From NCBI GenBank assembly GCA_025934485.1, contig JAICXX010000004.1:34434-98433 (forward strand): a stretch of 64,000 nucleotides of DNA, in the 5' to 3' direction. Positions 28,458 to 36,990 of the stretch are shown one piece after another (the first letter of the stretch is position 1; every line of letters starts with the position of its first letter). This stretch comes from Chitinophagaceae bacterium (GTDB lineage: Bacteria; Bacteroidota; Bacteroidia; Chitinophagales; Chitinophagaceae). Both the position numbers and the translations under genes were made by a program. The notes below the pieces were generated by a model. The model saw nothing but the letters and a program-made list of their open reading frames with translations, made no database searches and was not told where the DNA came from.

Positions 28458-29761
28458 GGCGTCCAGAATACCTCTTCCTTGAGAAAAGTTTCATATACCT
28501 CGCGCCATCCGGCATATTCGGGATCGGCGCCCAGAAAGCTGTTGTGCCAGATGGTGATCATCAGGCCATTGACCTTTCTGATATGCCGGTAATAATGCAG
28601 CAGCTCCGACATCGCCCGGGCCGCGCTAAAATGCTGTTCGTAAAAAGCGTTGGCATCCATGAAACAAAAGGGAAAAATGCGTAGCTGTGTCGCCTCCTCC
28701 TTCGTCAGATCATACCAGTAGAAAGAAGAAGCCACCGAGGCACGGAAACCATTGATCGAGCCATAACCCATCGAGAAATCCCGGTCGACCCCATGACGCA
28801 GCAATCGCCGGTAAGTCTCCGGTAATGTAAACCGGATAAAATGCTGCCGGCTACGGTTGATGCGCTGTCCGCCGATCACCTCCAGCCATTCGATCTCTTC
28901 TTGCAGCAGTTTCTCGTCGTCACCGCTTTGCCAGGAAGGATGGATACCCAGCCGATAACCGGTCGCGTGGTATTGGATCAGTTCCCGGAAACCTGCCGAA
29001 GCAAGTGGCAGATTCCTGTCCACTCCTTTACAACGGGCCGCCACCAGGAAAAAGTAATAGGGTCTGAGACGGCAATACAAATGCAGCGAGTCCAGCCATT
29101 CATAGGCATCAAATGGATCCGGCCGTTTCCGCCGCAATACCGCGATCCGTTCGGCAAGGGCGCCCCAATGTCCGCGCCCGAAGGCTTTCAACGCGCCGCC
29201 GAGATTTCGCCACCATTCCTTATGCAGAAAGGAAAATGCCGAATCGATATCGTAAGTGGGAATGAATTTGAACGCAGGATAGCGAAAGCGGGTGCCGGGA
29301 TAGTAGTGATCCAGGGCCGCCCTCAAGGCCCGCAGCCAATAGTTGACGAGCGGGATGTCCAGAAAGCCTTCCCTGAAGGCCAGACTCTGGATATGTGCAT
29401 AGCGGCCATAGACATCTTTGTGATGCGGCAGATATTCTTCGTAGCGACTTATCAGATAAAACGCGGCGGAAAAGATGTCGAAGGGGAAGTCGCCATCCGT
29501 AGTATAGAATATCTTGCGGCCGTCGACTTCGACACAGCTAATGACTTGTGGCGTGATCCCCGTTTCAAAAAGCAACCCGGCGGGAACGATGGAAAAGACG
29601 TCTTCGATGGGTTCGGCGGAATAGTTGATCCGGGGTCCATCGAAGGCAAGTAATTCCTTTTTGTCCGATGTCAGCCGGACGGGCTCATCAAAAAGCTCCG
29701 TACCGCAAAAACCTGCGATATACCGTAATCGCGGTGTGATATGGGGGCAGTACAGGATCAT
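28454..29761 (-). CDS. Polysaccharide-deacetylase-like protein
   Basis: A 435-residue protein starting MILYCPHITPRLRYIAGF. The sequence FIPTYDIDSAFSF near residue 170 resembles the metal-binding start of NodB-type deacetylases, and GYRLGIHPSW and TIWHNSFLG supply further conserved histidines. It fits Bacteroidota polysaccharide deacetylase-family proteins with an extra N-terminal domain (DUF7033), a recollection rather than a search result. It probably acts on a cell-envelope or exopolysaccharide sugar. The frame is open to 30082, but that part covers the LutB-like gene; the ATG at 29761 lies 2 bases after the LutB stop. Confidence 0.75.
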   Translation of the reverse strand: MILYCPHITPRLRYIAGFCGTELFDEPVRLTSDKKELLAFDGPRINYSAEPIEDVFSIVPAGLLFETGITPQVISCVEVDGRKIFYTTDGDFPFDIFSAAFYLISRYEEYLPHHKDVYGRYAHIQSLAFREGFLDIPLVNYWLRALRAALDHYYPGTRFRYPAFKFIPTYDIDSAFSFLHKEWWRNLGGALKAFGRGHWGALAERIAVLRRKRPDPFDAYEWLDSLHLYCRLRPYYFFLVAARCKGVDRNLPLASAGFRELIQYHATGYRLGIHPSWQSGDDEKLLQEEIEWLEVIGGQRINRSRQHFIRFTLPETYRRLLRHGVDRDFSMGYGSINGFRASVASSFYWYDLTKEEATQLRIFPFCFMDANAFYEQHFSAARAMSELLHYYRHIRKVNGLMITIWHNSFLGADPEYAGWREVYETFLKEEVFWTP

Positions 29762-29763
29762 GC

Positions 29764-31140
29764 TCAGGAACCGCGTTCGGCCTTCCAGCGTTGATTGAAC
29801 GTCTTCGGGGCAAAGTCCAGCTCTTCGCGGTGGACCGTCCAGGCCTTGAATGCCTTGTTCACCATCCAGTTCTTGAGCCGGGCATTGCCCATGTTCATCA
29901 TATTGCGATTCATGCTTGCCTTTCGCCAGACCTTCCACGCCAGTTTCTCCGACAAGGTGGCATAACCGTCTTCGACGGCTTCGTGCCGATTGTCCAACAG
30001 TAATTCGTGCAGGTTGATCTTCACCGAACAAACCTCGGTGCAATTGCCGCAAAGCGAGGAAGCATAGCTCAGGTGTTTCCATTCACCCATGTCTTTGAGA
30101 AGCGGGGTGATCACCGAGCCGATGGGTCCGCTATAGGTCGTCCCATAGCTGTGACCGCCTATATTCTTGTAGATGGGACAAGCGTTGAGACAGGCGCCGC
30201 AACGGATACAATAAAGGCTCTCGCGGGCCTTGGCATTGGCGAGAATATTGGTGCGGCCGTTGTCGAGCAGGATGAGGATCATCTCGTCCGGGCCATCCGG
30301 TTCGCCGGTCTGACGCGGTCCGGTGATGATCGTGTTGTATACAGTCACGCGCTGACCGGTACCATACGTAGCCAGCAGCGGCCAGAACAAACCCAGGTCC
30401 GTCATCGACGGGATCACCTTCTCCAGCCCCACGATCGCGATATGCGTCTTGGGGAAGGACGCGCTTAACCGCGCGTTGCCCTCGTTCTCGGTAATGGCAA
30501 TGCCGCCGATGTCGGAGATGATGAAATTCGCGCCGGTGATACCGATCTCCGCCTGTACGTATTTCTTTCTAAGCTTTTCGCGTGCTACGAGGGTAAGCTG
30601 CTCGGGCGTGAGTCCGGGTCGGGTATGTAGTTTCTCGTAGAACAATTTGGCGACGTCTTCTTTGCTTTTATGCATAGCCGGCGTAACGATATGATAGGGC
30701 GGCTCGCCATCGAGCTGCTGGATATATTCGCCCAGATCGGTCTCCACGCTTTCGATCCCATTCTCTTCGAGGAATTTGTTGAGCTTGATCTCCTCGGTGA
30801 CCATGCTTTTGCTCTTGACGACCGTTTTGCATCGTTTTTCCTTGCAGATGATGAGGATCTCCTGCAAGGCCTGCTTGCTATTCTCCGCCCAGATGACCCT
30901 GCCGCCCCTTTTAGTGAAGGCGGACTCGAAATCTTCCAGCTGCTGATCCAGTGTCTCGAGGGCCCGCCACTTAATGTTCTTTGCCCGTTCGCGCGCCATG
31001 TTGAGCTCGGCAAACTGCTGTTTACCTTGTGGCACCGCGGTATTATATCTGCCGATATTGAAATTGATCTTCTTACGATGGTCCATGTCCTCCGCCTTGA
31101 CGGTGCTACGGGCAATGAAACTGGCAGCGGTATCTGTCAT
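29764..31140 (-). CDS. LutB-like iron-sulfur protein
   Basis: A 458-residue protein of the lactate-utilisation protein B family (LUD domain plus two [4Fe-4S] sites). The clusters are indicated by CIRCGACLNACPIY near residue 320 and CGNCTEVC near 370. In B. subtilis LutB acts with LutA and LutC in L-lactate oxidation; neither partner lies beside this gene. It overlaps the DUF3109 gene by 4 bases (ATGA) and is followed at once by the deacetylase-like gene, so the three form an operon. Confidence 0.88.
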   Translation of the reverse strand: MTDTAASFIARSTVKAEDMDHRKKINFNIGRYNTAVPQGKQQFAELNMARERAKNIKWRALETLDQQLEDFESAFTKRGGRVIWAENSKQALQEILIICKEKRCKTVVKSKSMVTEEIKLNKFLEENGIESVETDLGEYIQQLDGEPPYHIVTPAMHKSKEDVAKLFYEKLHTRPGLTPEQLTLVAREKLRKKYVQAEIGITGANFIISDIGGIAITENEGNARLSASFPKTHIAIVGLEKVIPSMTDLGLFWPLLATYGTGQRVTVYNTIITGPRQTGEPDGPDEMILILLDNGRTNILANAKARESLYCIRCGACLNACPIYKNIGGHSYGTTYSGPIGSVITPLLKDMGEWKHLSYASSLCGNCTEVCSVKINLHELLLDNRHEAVEDGYATLSEKLAWKVWRKASMNRNMMNMGNARLKNWMVNKAFKAWTVHREELDFAPKTFNQRWKAERGS

Positions 31141-31733
31141 GATTTTTTCTTTTGAGCCTTTTCTGCAAAATAAGTTTCCGCCACCTTGTTAAGCACGTTG
31201 TAGAATTCCTCGCCGTACTTACGGATAAGCGCTTCTTTTAGAAAAAGATAAACCGGGACTTGCAGCTTTTTACCTTGTACACAGCCCGGATGACACAGCG
31301 TTTCGCGAGGCTCATAGTTCACGACCTCTCCCGCCCTGGTCTTCCCGGTCTTGATCGGGTAGAGATGGCAGCTTATCGGCTTTTTCCAGGAGATCTTCCC
31401 ATCGTAATAAGCCTGCTCGATACCGCATTTTATGATGCCCTTGCTATCCTTGAAACCGTAAGCGCACATCTTTCCTTCGATGGTAGGCGTAACCCAACCA
31501 AACTCCCGGTCGTATTGATAGCGACCATTCTTCTCGATCTCCTTGACTCCTGCGGGGGTGAGATAGGGCTTTACGGTGTCATAGACCTCGTTGAGCCGGT
31601 CCAGCTCCTCTTTTTCGAGCGGGGCGCCGGCATCGCCGTCTTCGCAACATCCACCCTTGCATTTGAGCAGATCGCAGACGAATTGCGCTTTGATCACTTC
31701 GTCACTAACTAAGATATTATCAATTGCAATCAT
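31137..31733 (-). CDS. DUF3109 family cysteine-rich protein
   Basis: A 198-residue cytoplasmic protein with conserved cysteines: CDLLKCKGGCC near residue 20, then MCAYGF, KCGIEQA, SCHLYPI and LCHPGC. The family is widespread in Bacteroidota; its function is unknown, but the cysteines suggest a metal or iron-sulfur site. First gene of the operon with the LutB-like gene. An exact -7 box TATATTTG (31770-31763) and a small hairpin lie just before the ATG. Confidence 0.88.
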   Translation of the reverse strand: MIAIDNILVSDEVIKAQFVCDLLKCKGGCCEDGDAGAPLEKEELDRLNEVYDTVKPYLTPAGVKEIEKNGRYQYDREFGWVTPTIEGKMCAYGFKDSKGIIKCGIEQAYYDGKISWKKPISCHLYPIKTGKTRAGEVVNYEPRETLCHPGCVQGKKLQVPVYLFLKEALIRKYGEEFYNVLNKVAETYFAEKAQKKKS

Positions 31734-31770
31734 GGCTAATTATGGGCCTTCGGCCCGTTCGTCAAATATA
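31734..31770 (-). promoter_or_regulatory. Promoter and leader hairpin of the DUF3109 operon
   Basis: On the minus strand TATATTTG (31770-31763) is followed by the hairpin GGGCCGAAGGCCC (31756-31744) and the linker ATAATTAGCC that runs into the ATG at 31733. The hairpin and linker resemble the first-hairpin part of the composite element family; the second hairpin is missing. Confidence 0.6.
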
Positions 31771-31772
31771 CG

Positions 31773-32387
31773 TCATTTGCGCGGCTGGGCTGCGCCCGTG
31801 GGCCCGGTATTCCGCCATTTGAATGTGTTGATCAGATGCCACATGTCCTTTTCGAGGAATTGATTGACGATGGCCAGGGAATCTTCGTTGGGCGTGGCGT
31901 TGAAATACAAAGCGCCACGAAGAAAATGTTTCGTGGTATCGCTGAGAAAGAACTGGTTAGCCGTGGCAGCATTGCCGCCGACATTGAAATAGATGCCGCC
32001 GATCCCGTTTGGGGTCTGGATGACGGTTTGATCGATGGAACTCGCCTTGACCGAGTGTTTGAAGGTCATCTCGAAGGCATCGTTGCGCAACTTTTCGAAC
32101 GAGTTGGGTCCTATGGCCTTATAGCTGATATAGATACGGCCGTTGAAACGCGGAAAATCGATATTGATCCAGTAAGGATTCTCGGGTACTGTATCGAAGA
32201 AGCTGCTGTCCCTGACGATGTTGGCATACACGGGATATTCGAAGGTATACGGGAAACCCGGCTGGTTAAAGGTTTGATATTCATGTTTGGGAAAATCGAT
32301 CCTGAAGTACCCCCGCCGTTTGGGCGTATAGACGCTGTTGCAGGAAAGGAAGAGAAGACATACTATCGAAAAACGAAAATAGGACAT
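31773..32387 (-). CDS. gldD: Gliding motility lipoprotein GldD
   Basis: A 204-residue lipoprotein (FSIVCLLFLSC, lipidated cysteine near residue 16) with the GldD features PKRRGYFRIDFPKHEYQ and YPVYANI. In Flavobacterium johnsoniae GldD is needed for gliding and acts with the type IX secretion machinery. It lies 14 bases downstream of gldE in the conserved order mutY-ssb-gldE-gldD. Confidence 0.92.
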   Translation of the reverse strand: MSYFRFSIVCLLFLSCNSVYTPKRRGYFRIDFPKHEYQTFNQPGFPYTFEYPVYANIVRDSSFFDTVPENPYWINIDFPRFNGRIYISYKAIGPNSFEKLRNDAFEMTFKHSVKASSIDQTVIQTPNGIGGIYFNVGGNAATANQFFLSDTTKHFLRGALYFNATPNEDSLAIVNQFLEKDMWHLINTFKWRNTGPTGAAQPRK

Positions 32388-32401
32388 CAGAGCTTAAATT
32401 T

Positions 32402-33697
32402 TTAGGGTTGCGGCCGGATGGCCACTTTTACTTTTTTTATCCGGCTGGGGTCGGCATCGATTACCGTGAATTCAAAATCGCCGGTGCGGATGATATCATT
32501 CACCTTGGGTATATCCCCGGATAGTTCGAGAATGAGACCCGCGAGGCTGTCGCTGTCTCCCTTGACCTTGTCGAAGGTATCGACGGACAGGTTCATGGCC
32601 TTGCAGACATCGTGAAGCATGGTCCGGCCTTCGAACACAAAGCTGCCGTCGTCCAGCCGTGCGCCCGCTGTCTCCTCTTCGTCGAACTCATCACGGATAT
32701 CGCCGATGACCTCTTCCAGGATGTCCTCCAGCGTGACGATGCCGCTGGTTCCGCCGAACTCATCGACGACTACCGCAAAATGGATCTTTTTACTCTGGAA
32801 CTCCTGTAGCAGGTCCTCGATGAGTTTGTGTTCATGAACAAAATAGATCGGGCGCAACAAGCTGTGCCAGTCGAAGTTATCCGGTTCTGTAAGATACCGG
32901 ATCAGATCCCTCGAGTGGATCATGCCGGCTAGTTCGTCGAGACTACTTTTGTAAACCGGAAGCCGCGAATAATGCAGTTCCTCTATCCGTTGTTTTAGCT
33001 CCGCGAAACTCAGGTCATAGCTCGCGCCGCAGACCTCCAGGCGGGCGCGCATGACCTGGCGCACGGTGATACTTCCAAATTTGGCGATGCCCTTGAGGAT
33101 GTTCCGCTCGTCTTCGGACCCTTCCTTACGGATGGATAGTTCGATCTGTCTGTCGATGATCAGACCCGCCTTTTGCTGACCGAACATCCGCTCCAGGTTC
33201 TCACTCTGGGTCACTGCCCAGCCGCTGACCCGGCGGAACAACAGATGGACGAGCTCTACAACGCCAGACGTATAATAAGCGAATTGCAGGTTGTTTTGCG
33301 TGGCCCAGATCTTTGGCATGACCTGGCCGAAAAGAAGCATCACAAAGCCTATGAGGATCCATTTAATGATGAATTCAAAGAGCCAGAACCCCTGTTTCAG
33401 CAGGAGCATCTCGTCGATAAGGAAATTGGCGAGGATGATGATGGCGATATTTATGATGCTGTTCGCGATCAGCATGGAGGCCAGCAATGTCTTGGGATCC
33501 TCGAGCAGGGAAACGATCCGCCGCCAGGAAGCATCCTGTTTGGTCTTCAGGATATTGATATCCTTATAGGTAAGCGAAAAAAAAGCCACCTCGGAACCCG
33601 AGAGGACAAAAGAGAGCAATAAGAGAAAAAGGATCACAATAGCCAGGACAGTAGTAGCCTGGGGATTGATGAGTAAAAGCGACAAAGGAAGCTCCAA
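32402..33697 (-). CDS. gldE: Gliding-motility-associated CNNM/CorC-type protein GldE
   Basis: A 431-residue inner-membrane protein with an N-terminal CNNM (DUF21) domain of three to four helices, a CBS pair around HSRDLIRYLTEPDNF and VVDEFGGTSGIVTLEDILEE, and a C-terminal CorC/HlyC domain. The position between ssb and gldD identifies it as GldE, which in Flavobacterium functions together with GldD. A composite hairpin element lies 29-58 bases upstream of its ATG. Confidence 0.92.
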   Translation of the reverse strand: MELPLSLLLINPQATTVLAIVILFLLLLSFVLSGSEVAFFSLTYKDINILKTKQDASWRRIVSLLEDPKTLLASMLIANSIINIAIIILANFLIDEMLLLKQGFWLFEFIIKWILIGFVMLLFGQVMPKIWATQNNLQFAYYTSGVVELVHLLFRRVSGWAVTQSENLERMFGQQKAGLIIDRQIELSIRKEGSEDERNILKGIAKFGSITVRQVMRARLEVCGASYDLSFAELKQRIEELHYSRLPVYKSSLDELAGMIHSRDLIRYLTEPDNFDWHSLLRPIYFVHEHKLIEDLLQEFQSKKIHFAVVVDEFGGTSGIVTLEDILEEVIGDIRDEFDEEETAGARLDDGSFVFEGRTMLHDVCKAMNLSVDTFDKVKGDSDSLAGLILELSGDIPKVNDIIRTGDFEFTVIDADPSRIKKVKVAIRPQP

Positions 33698-33725
33698 ATT
33701 CGATCAGGTTTCGTGAATAATTTCT

Positions 33726-33755
33726 GTCCTTCGGACGAACGGCCAGAGGCCGTTC
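33726..33755 (-). repeat. Composite hairpin element upstream of gldE
   Basis: Read toward gldE: an 8-bp stem GAACGGCC/GGCCGTTC (33737-33755) with a 3-base loop, then the small hairpin GTCCGAAGGAC (33726-33736), then AGAAATTATTC. The 8-bp arms are identical to those of the hairpin at the radA stop (46872-46890). Confidence 0.7.
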
Positions 33756-33764
33756 AGCAATTCA

Positions 33765-34211
33765 TTAAAACGGCAGGTCTTCGGAGGGTTCGCCAAGGGG
33801 AGCGGCGTCAGTTCCCGGGATTCCACCCATGCCCTCCATCCCTTCGTTGTGATGGATGGGAGGATGGGACGGTCCATCGGTACGTTTATCCAGCATGATA
33901 AGGTTATCGCCTACTACTTCGGTAGCGAATTTCTTGTTCCCCTCCTTGTCCTCCCAGCTCCGGGTCCTCAGGCGTCCCTCGATATAGACCAGACTCCCCT
34001 TGTGGAGGTATTTTTGTGCAAGCTCGGCCAGGCCTCTCCATAAAACCACCGTATGCCATTCCGTTTGAGAGATCAATTTCCCCGCCCGGTCCTTAAACGT
34101 CTCCGTAGTTGCCAAAGAAAATTTTGCAACGGCGATATTCCCCTCCAAATATTGTACGTCAGGGTCCTTTCCTAAATTACCTATAAGCATCACCCTATTT
34201 ACGCCTCTCAT
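33765..34211 (-). CDS. ssb: Single-stranded DNA-binding protein
   Basis: A 148-residue protein with an OB-fold (RVMLIGNLGKDPDVQYLEG, TEWHTVVLWRGLAELAQKYL, KGSLVYIEGRLRTRSWEDKEG) and a glycine- and proline-rich tail ending in SEDLPF, the acidic tip that binds repair and replication proteins. Part of the conserved mutY-ssb-gldE-gldD order. Confidence 0.96.
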   Translation of the reverse strand: MRGVNRVMLIGNLGKDPDVQYLEGNIAVAKFSLATTETFKDRAGKLISQTEWHTVVLWRGLAELAQKYLHKGSLVYIEGRLRTRSWEDKEGNKKFATEVVGDNLIMLDKRTDGPSHPPIHHNEGMEGMGGIPGTDAAPLGEPSEDLPF

Positions 34212-34316
34212 ACATCAATTTTTGATATGTTTACAAATCGTCTTTTGGAATTCAGCGCCGATTAAAATTAGCTTTTTTCAGCCAAAAAGATAAATTTTTC
34301 CATTGGCTCTCATAGG

Positions 34317-35408
34317 TTAAAACAAGGTTTGTGCCGGTGTCGGATCCTGCAGCCAGCCATTGATGAACTTCGGAAACGGGTAATCGGTCAATTGTTCCCG
34401 GCCGACAAGCCGGTAGCCCTCGAATGCGGGCGTTTTTCCGCGCAACCGGACCGTTATGAACTGTCCCTGTATCGTTTGGTGACTCAATTCCTGGCGGTAA
34501 ACCCGGGAGATATACTTGACTGTGAGTGATTGCCTTCCAAAGAGTTGGCGGACCACTGCCGATTTGGGGACATCGCCTTTGTCGAAGTAAAGCGGCTCAT
34601 CGGTCTCATGCAACATGAATTCGTACAGGCCTGCCCATATGTCCTTAGCCCCACGCTGCCGGATATAGACTTTGTCATCAGTAGTTTCTATCAGAAAATA
34701 ATAGAACCATCGATGTTTTTTACGGATGCTCTTTTCTTTTACAGGCAGTTGCGTGGTAAGATCCTTTTGCTGCGCCTGGCATCCGTTGCGTTGCACACAG
34801 TCCGTGCAAAGCGGGTTTCGCGGCAGACACACCGTAGCGCCAAAATCCATAATGGCCTGGTTATAAAGATCTGCCTGCTCGCGATCCAGCAACGCATCCG
34901 CAAGATGCGCATATAATTTTTTTCCCGCCGTCGAATCGATGGGTGTAAAATCGCCATAGTAACGGGAAAGAACGCGGGTGACATTACCGTCTACTACCGC
35001 ATGCGGCAACCGAAATGCAAAAGAAGCGATTGCTGCGGCTGTGTAAGGCCCGATACCTTTGAGCGCAAGTATTTCCTCGTAGGTAGAAGGAAATTCTCCA
35101 TTGTATTCTGCATCAATCTTTTTCGCCGTTGCAATGAGATTACGACAACGATTATAATACCCGAGACCTTCCCAAAGTTTAAAGACTTTTTGTTCCGGAG
35201 CATGTGCAAGATCCCGTACAGTAGGAAAGGCTTCGAGAAATTTTTCATAATACGCCCAACCCTGATCGACCCGCGTTTGCTGAAGAATTACCTCACTCAA
35301 CCAGATCCTGTAGGGATTCTTTTCCCCCTTCCACGGCATCTTCCGATCATTTTCCGCCTTATGCCATTTTAGCAAAATATGCGTAAAATCGGGTTTTTTA
35401 AGCGACAT
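34317..35408 (-). CDS. mutY: A/G-specific adenine glycosylase
   Basis: Removes adenine mispaired with 8-oxoguanine. It has the helix-hairpin-helix LKGIGPYTAAAIASFAF followed by the catalytic aspartate in VVDGNVTRVLSR, a [4Fe-4S] site with C-x6-C-x2-C-x5-C spacing (CLPRNPLCTDCVQRNGC), and a C-terminal NUDIX-like domain. At 363 residues it is full length. It heads the leftward block with ssb, gldE and gldD and is divergent from the HU gene. Confidence 0.96.
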   Translation of the reverse strand: MSLKKPDFTHILLKWHKAENDRKMPWKGEKNPYRIWLSEVILQQTRVDQGWAYYEKFLEAFPTVRDLAHAPEQKVFKLWEGLGYYNRCRNLIATAKKIDAEYNGEFPSTYEEILALKGIGPYTAAAIASFAFRLPHAVVDGNVTRVLSRYYGDFTPIDSTAGKKLYAHLADALLDREQADLYNQAIMDFGATVCLPRNPLCTDCVQRNGCQAQQKDLTTQLPVKEKSIRKKHRWFYYFLIETTDDKVYIRQRGAKDIWAGLYEFMLHETDEPLYFDKGDVPKSAVVRQLFGRQSLTVKYISRVYRQELSHQTIQGQFITVRLRGKTPAFEGYRLVGREQLTDYPFPKFINGWLQDPTPAQTLF

Positions 35409-35580
35409 TCTGGCGCGATTTATGATAAATAAAATTCACAATCAATATTTTAGAGATTTCTTGCACAAATAAATGAAATCCAGTATTTTGATACCCGAAA
35501 AGTAATTTCAGGGCTAATGAGTTGTGAATTAATTATTTTGTTATATATTTAAAATCAGAAACTTATAAAACTTAATCCCC

Positions 35581-35901
35581 ATGAGAAAGGCGGACCTTGT
35601 TAACCAAATATCGGAAAAAACAGGTATACCTAAAGTCGACGTCTTAGTGACGCTTGAGACTATGTTCAAAGAAGTGAAAGAAACTCTCTCCCAGGGAGAA
35701 AATATTTATATCCGTGGGTTTGGTAGTTTTATCACTAAGAAAAGGGCTGCTAAGATAGGGCGGAATATAAAAAAGAATGTGGCTGTACACATCCCCGAGC
35801 ATTTTATTCCTGCATTCAAACCTGCTAAAGAATTTGTTGCAGAAGTAAAAAAATTGCAGGCGGTGAAGGAAGATCAGCCAAACCCGGACGAAGAGATGTA
35901 A
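35581..35901 (+). CDS. HU/IHF-family DNA-binding protein
   Basis: A 106-residue histone-like protein. It starts MRKADLVNQISEKTGI and has the family signature GFGSFITKKRAAKIGRN, where the beta arm bends DNA. A charged tail of about 15 residues extends past the usual 90-residue core. It starts divergently from mutY, with about 170 AT-rich bases between them. Confidence 0.93.
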   Translation: MRKADLVNQISEKTGIPKVDVLVTLETMFKEVKETLSQGENIYIRGFGSFITKKRAAKIGRNIKKNVAVHIPEHFIPAFKPAKEFVAEVKKLQAVKEDQPNPDEEM

Positions 35902-35923
35902 TTTTGCGTCTCTAACTATCAGC

Positions 35924-36799
35924 ATGAAGAGACAGCAATATCTGGTAGCAGGCACCGGGGTGCTAGTACTGCTCCTTTTGTATTTTTTTGGACAAACTGT
36001 TCCTCCACACAAGACACCGGGCGCCGATATGGCCGGCGCGGCGGGAGCTCCACTTGGTAAATCAGTTGGTTTACAGGAAATTCTACAGGCTGCCCAAGCC
36101 CGTTTGACTCCTGCACAGCAATCTTATGTAAATGGGCTGCAACAGTCCGTTATCAGGGGAGATGTGCGGGCGCAGCAATTAAAGGTCGACCAGCAGCTGG
36201 CTGAATTCTGGAAGGATTCGGTCAGTGACGGCTTTGTATTGTACGCCTATTATATGGGTGAAGCCGCTAAATTGGAAAAGTCCGAAAAAAAGCTCACCTT
36301 TGCTGCCCAATTATTTTTGCAGAGCTTACGCGGGCAGGATGCTCCAACTTTAAACAGCTGGATGGCCACCAACGCTAAGGAGTTGTTTGAAAAGGCCTTA
36401 GAGCTGAATCCAAATAACGATTCATCGAAAGTGGGATTGGGCGCCAGCTATATTTTTGGAAGTCAGGCTGGTAACCCTATGGAAGTGATGCAAGGTATAC
36501 AGCGGATCCTGGAAGTAGCCCGCAGGGACTCGACCAATATGTATGCTCAGCTGATGCTGGGATGGGGAGGTCTGGAATCGGGGCAGTACGATAAAGCTAT
36601 TGAACGTTTGACAACTGTTGTTCGACATCAACCTGCCAATATCGAAGCGATACTCCTGCTAGCCGAGGTTTACCAGCAAAAGGGGGATAAACCGGATGCT
36701 ATTAATTGGTACGAAGCCGCGAAAAAACAGCTGGGCGGGGAGGGACATCAAGCGGAAATGTTGAAGGAGATCGACCAGCGTATCCAGTCCTTGCGGTAA
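35924..36799 (+). CDS. Tetratricopeptide-repeat protein with N-terminal membrane anchor
   Basis: A 291-residue protein with one N-terminal membrane helix (about 7-25, YLVAGTGVLVLLLLYFFG), then a Gly/Ala-rich linker, then TPR-like helices (KELFEKALELNPNNDSSKVGLG, YDKAIERLTTVVRHQPANIEAILLLAEVYQQKG). It probably projects into the periplasm as a scaffold. A -7 box TAATTTTG at about 35899-35906 overlaps the end of the HU gene. It often lies between an HU gene and rng in related genomes, as I recall. Confidence 0.8.
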   Translation: MKRQQYLVAGTGVLVLLLLYFFGQTVPPHKTPGADMAGAAGAPLGKSVGLQEILQAAQARLTPAQQSYVNGLQQSVIRGDVRAQQLKVDQQLAEFWKDSVSDGFVLYAYYMGEAAKLEKSEKKLTFAAQLFLQSLRGQDAPTLNSWMATNAKELFEKALELNPNNDSSKVGLGASYIFGSQAGNPMEVMQGIQRILEVARRDSTNMYAQLMLGWGGLESGQYDKAIERLTTVVRHQPANIEAILLLAEVYQQKGDKPDAINWYEAAKKQLGGEGHQAEMLKEIDQRIQSLR

Positions 36800-36842
36800 A
36801 AAAAGTGGTAATCTATTTTGTTAACTAATAATTGTATTGAGT

Positions 36843-36938
36843 ATGCCTTGTGGTAAAAAGCGTAAGCGTCATAAAATTGCGACGCATAAGCGTAAGAAAC
36901 GTTTGAGAAAGAATCGCCATAAGAAGAAGAATAAGTAG
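36843..36938 (+). CDS. 31-residue basic protein (AURKAIP1/COX24-like)
   Basis: A very short gene coding MPCGKKRKRHKIATHKRKKR followed by LRKNRHKKKNK, more than half Lys, Arg and His. It matches the AURKAIP1/COX24-domain mini-proteins annotated in many Bacteroidota, related to the mitochondrial small-subunit ribosomal protein mS38. A ribosome- or RNA-binding role is therefore plausible. It lies between the TPR gene and rng, 52 bases before the rng start. Confidence 0.85.
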   Translation: MPCGKKRKRHKIATHKRKKRLRKNRHKKKNK

Positions 36939-36990
36939 TCGTAAGAGAGGAGGAAGGTTTGAAGAAGAAGATGGAAAACGCTCGATACGC

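Noticed and set aside
30083..31140. Frame of the deacetylase-like gene extended to 30082
   Set aside because: The extra N-terminus lies over the LutB-like gene and is low-complexity; the ATG at 29761 gives a sensible protein.
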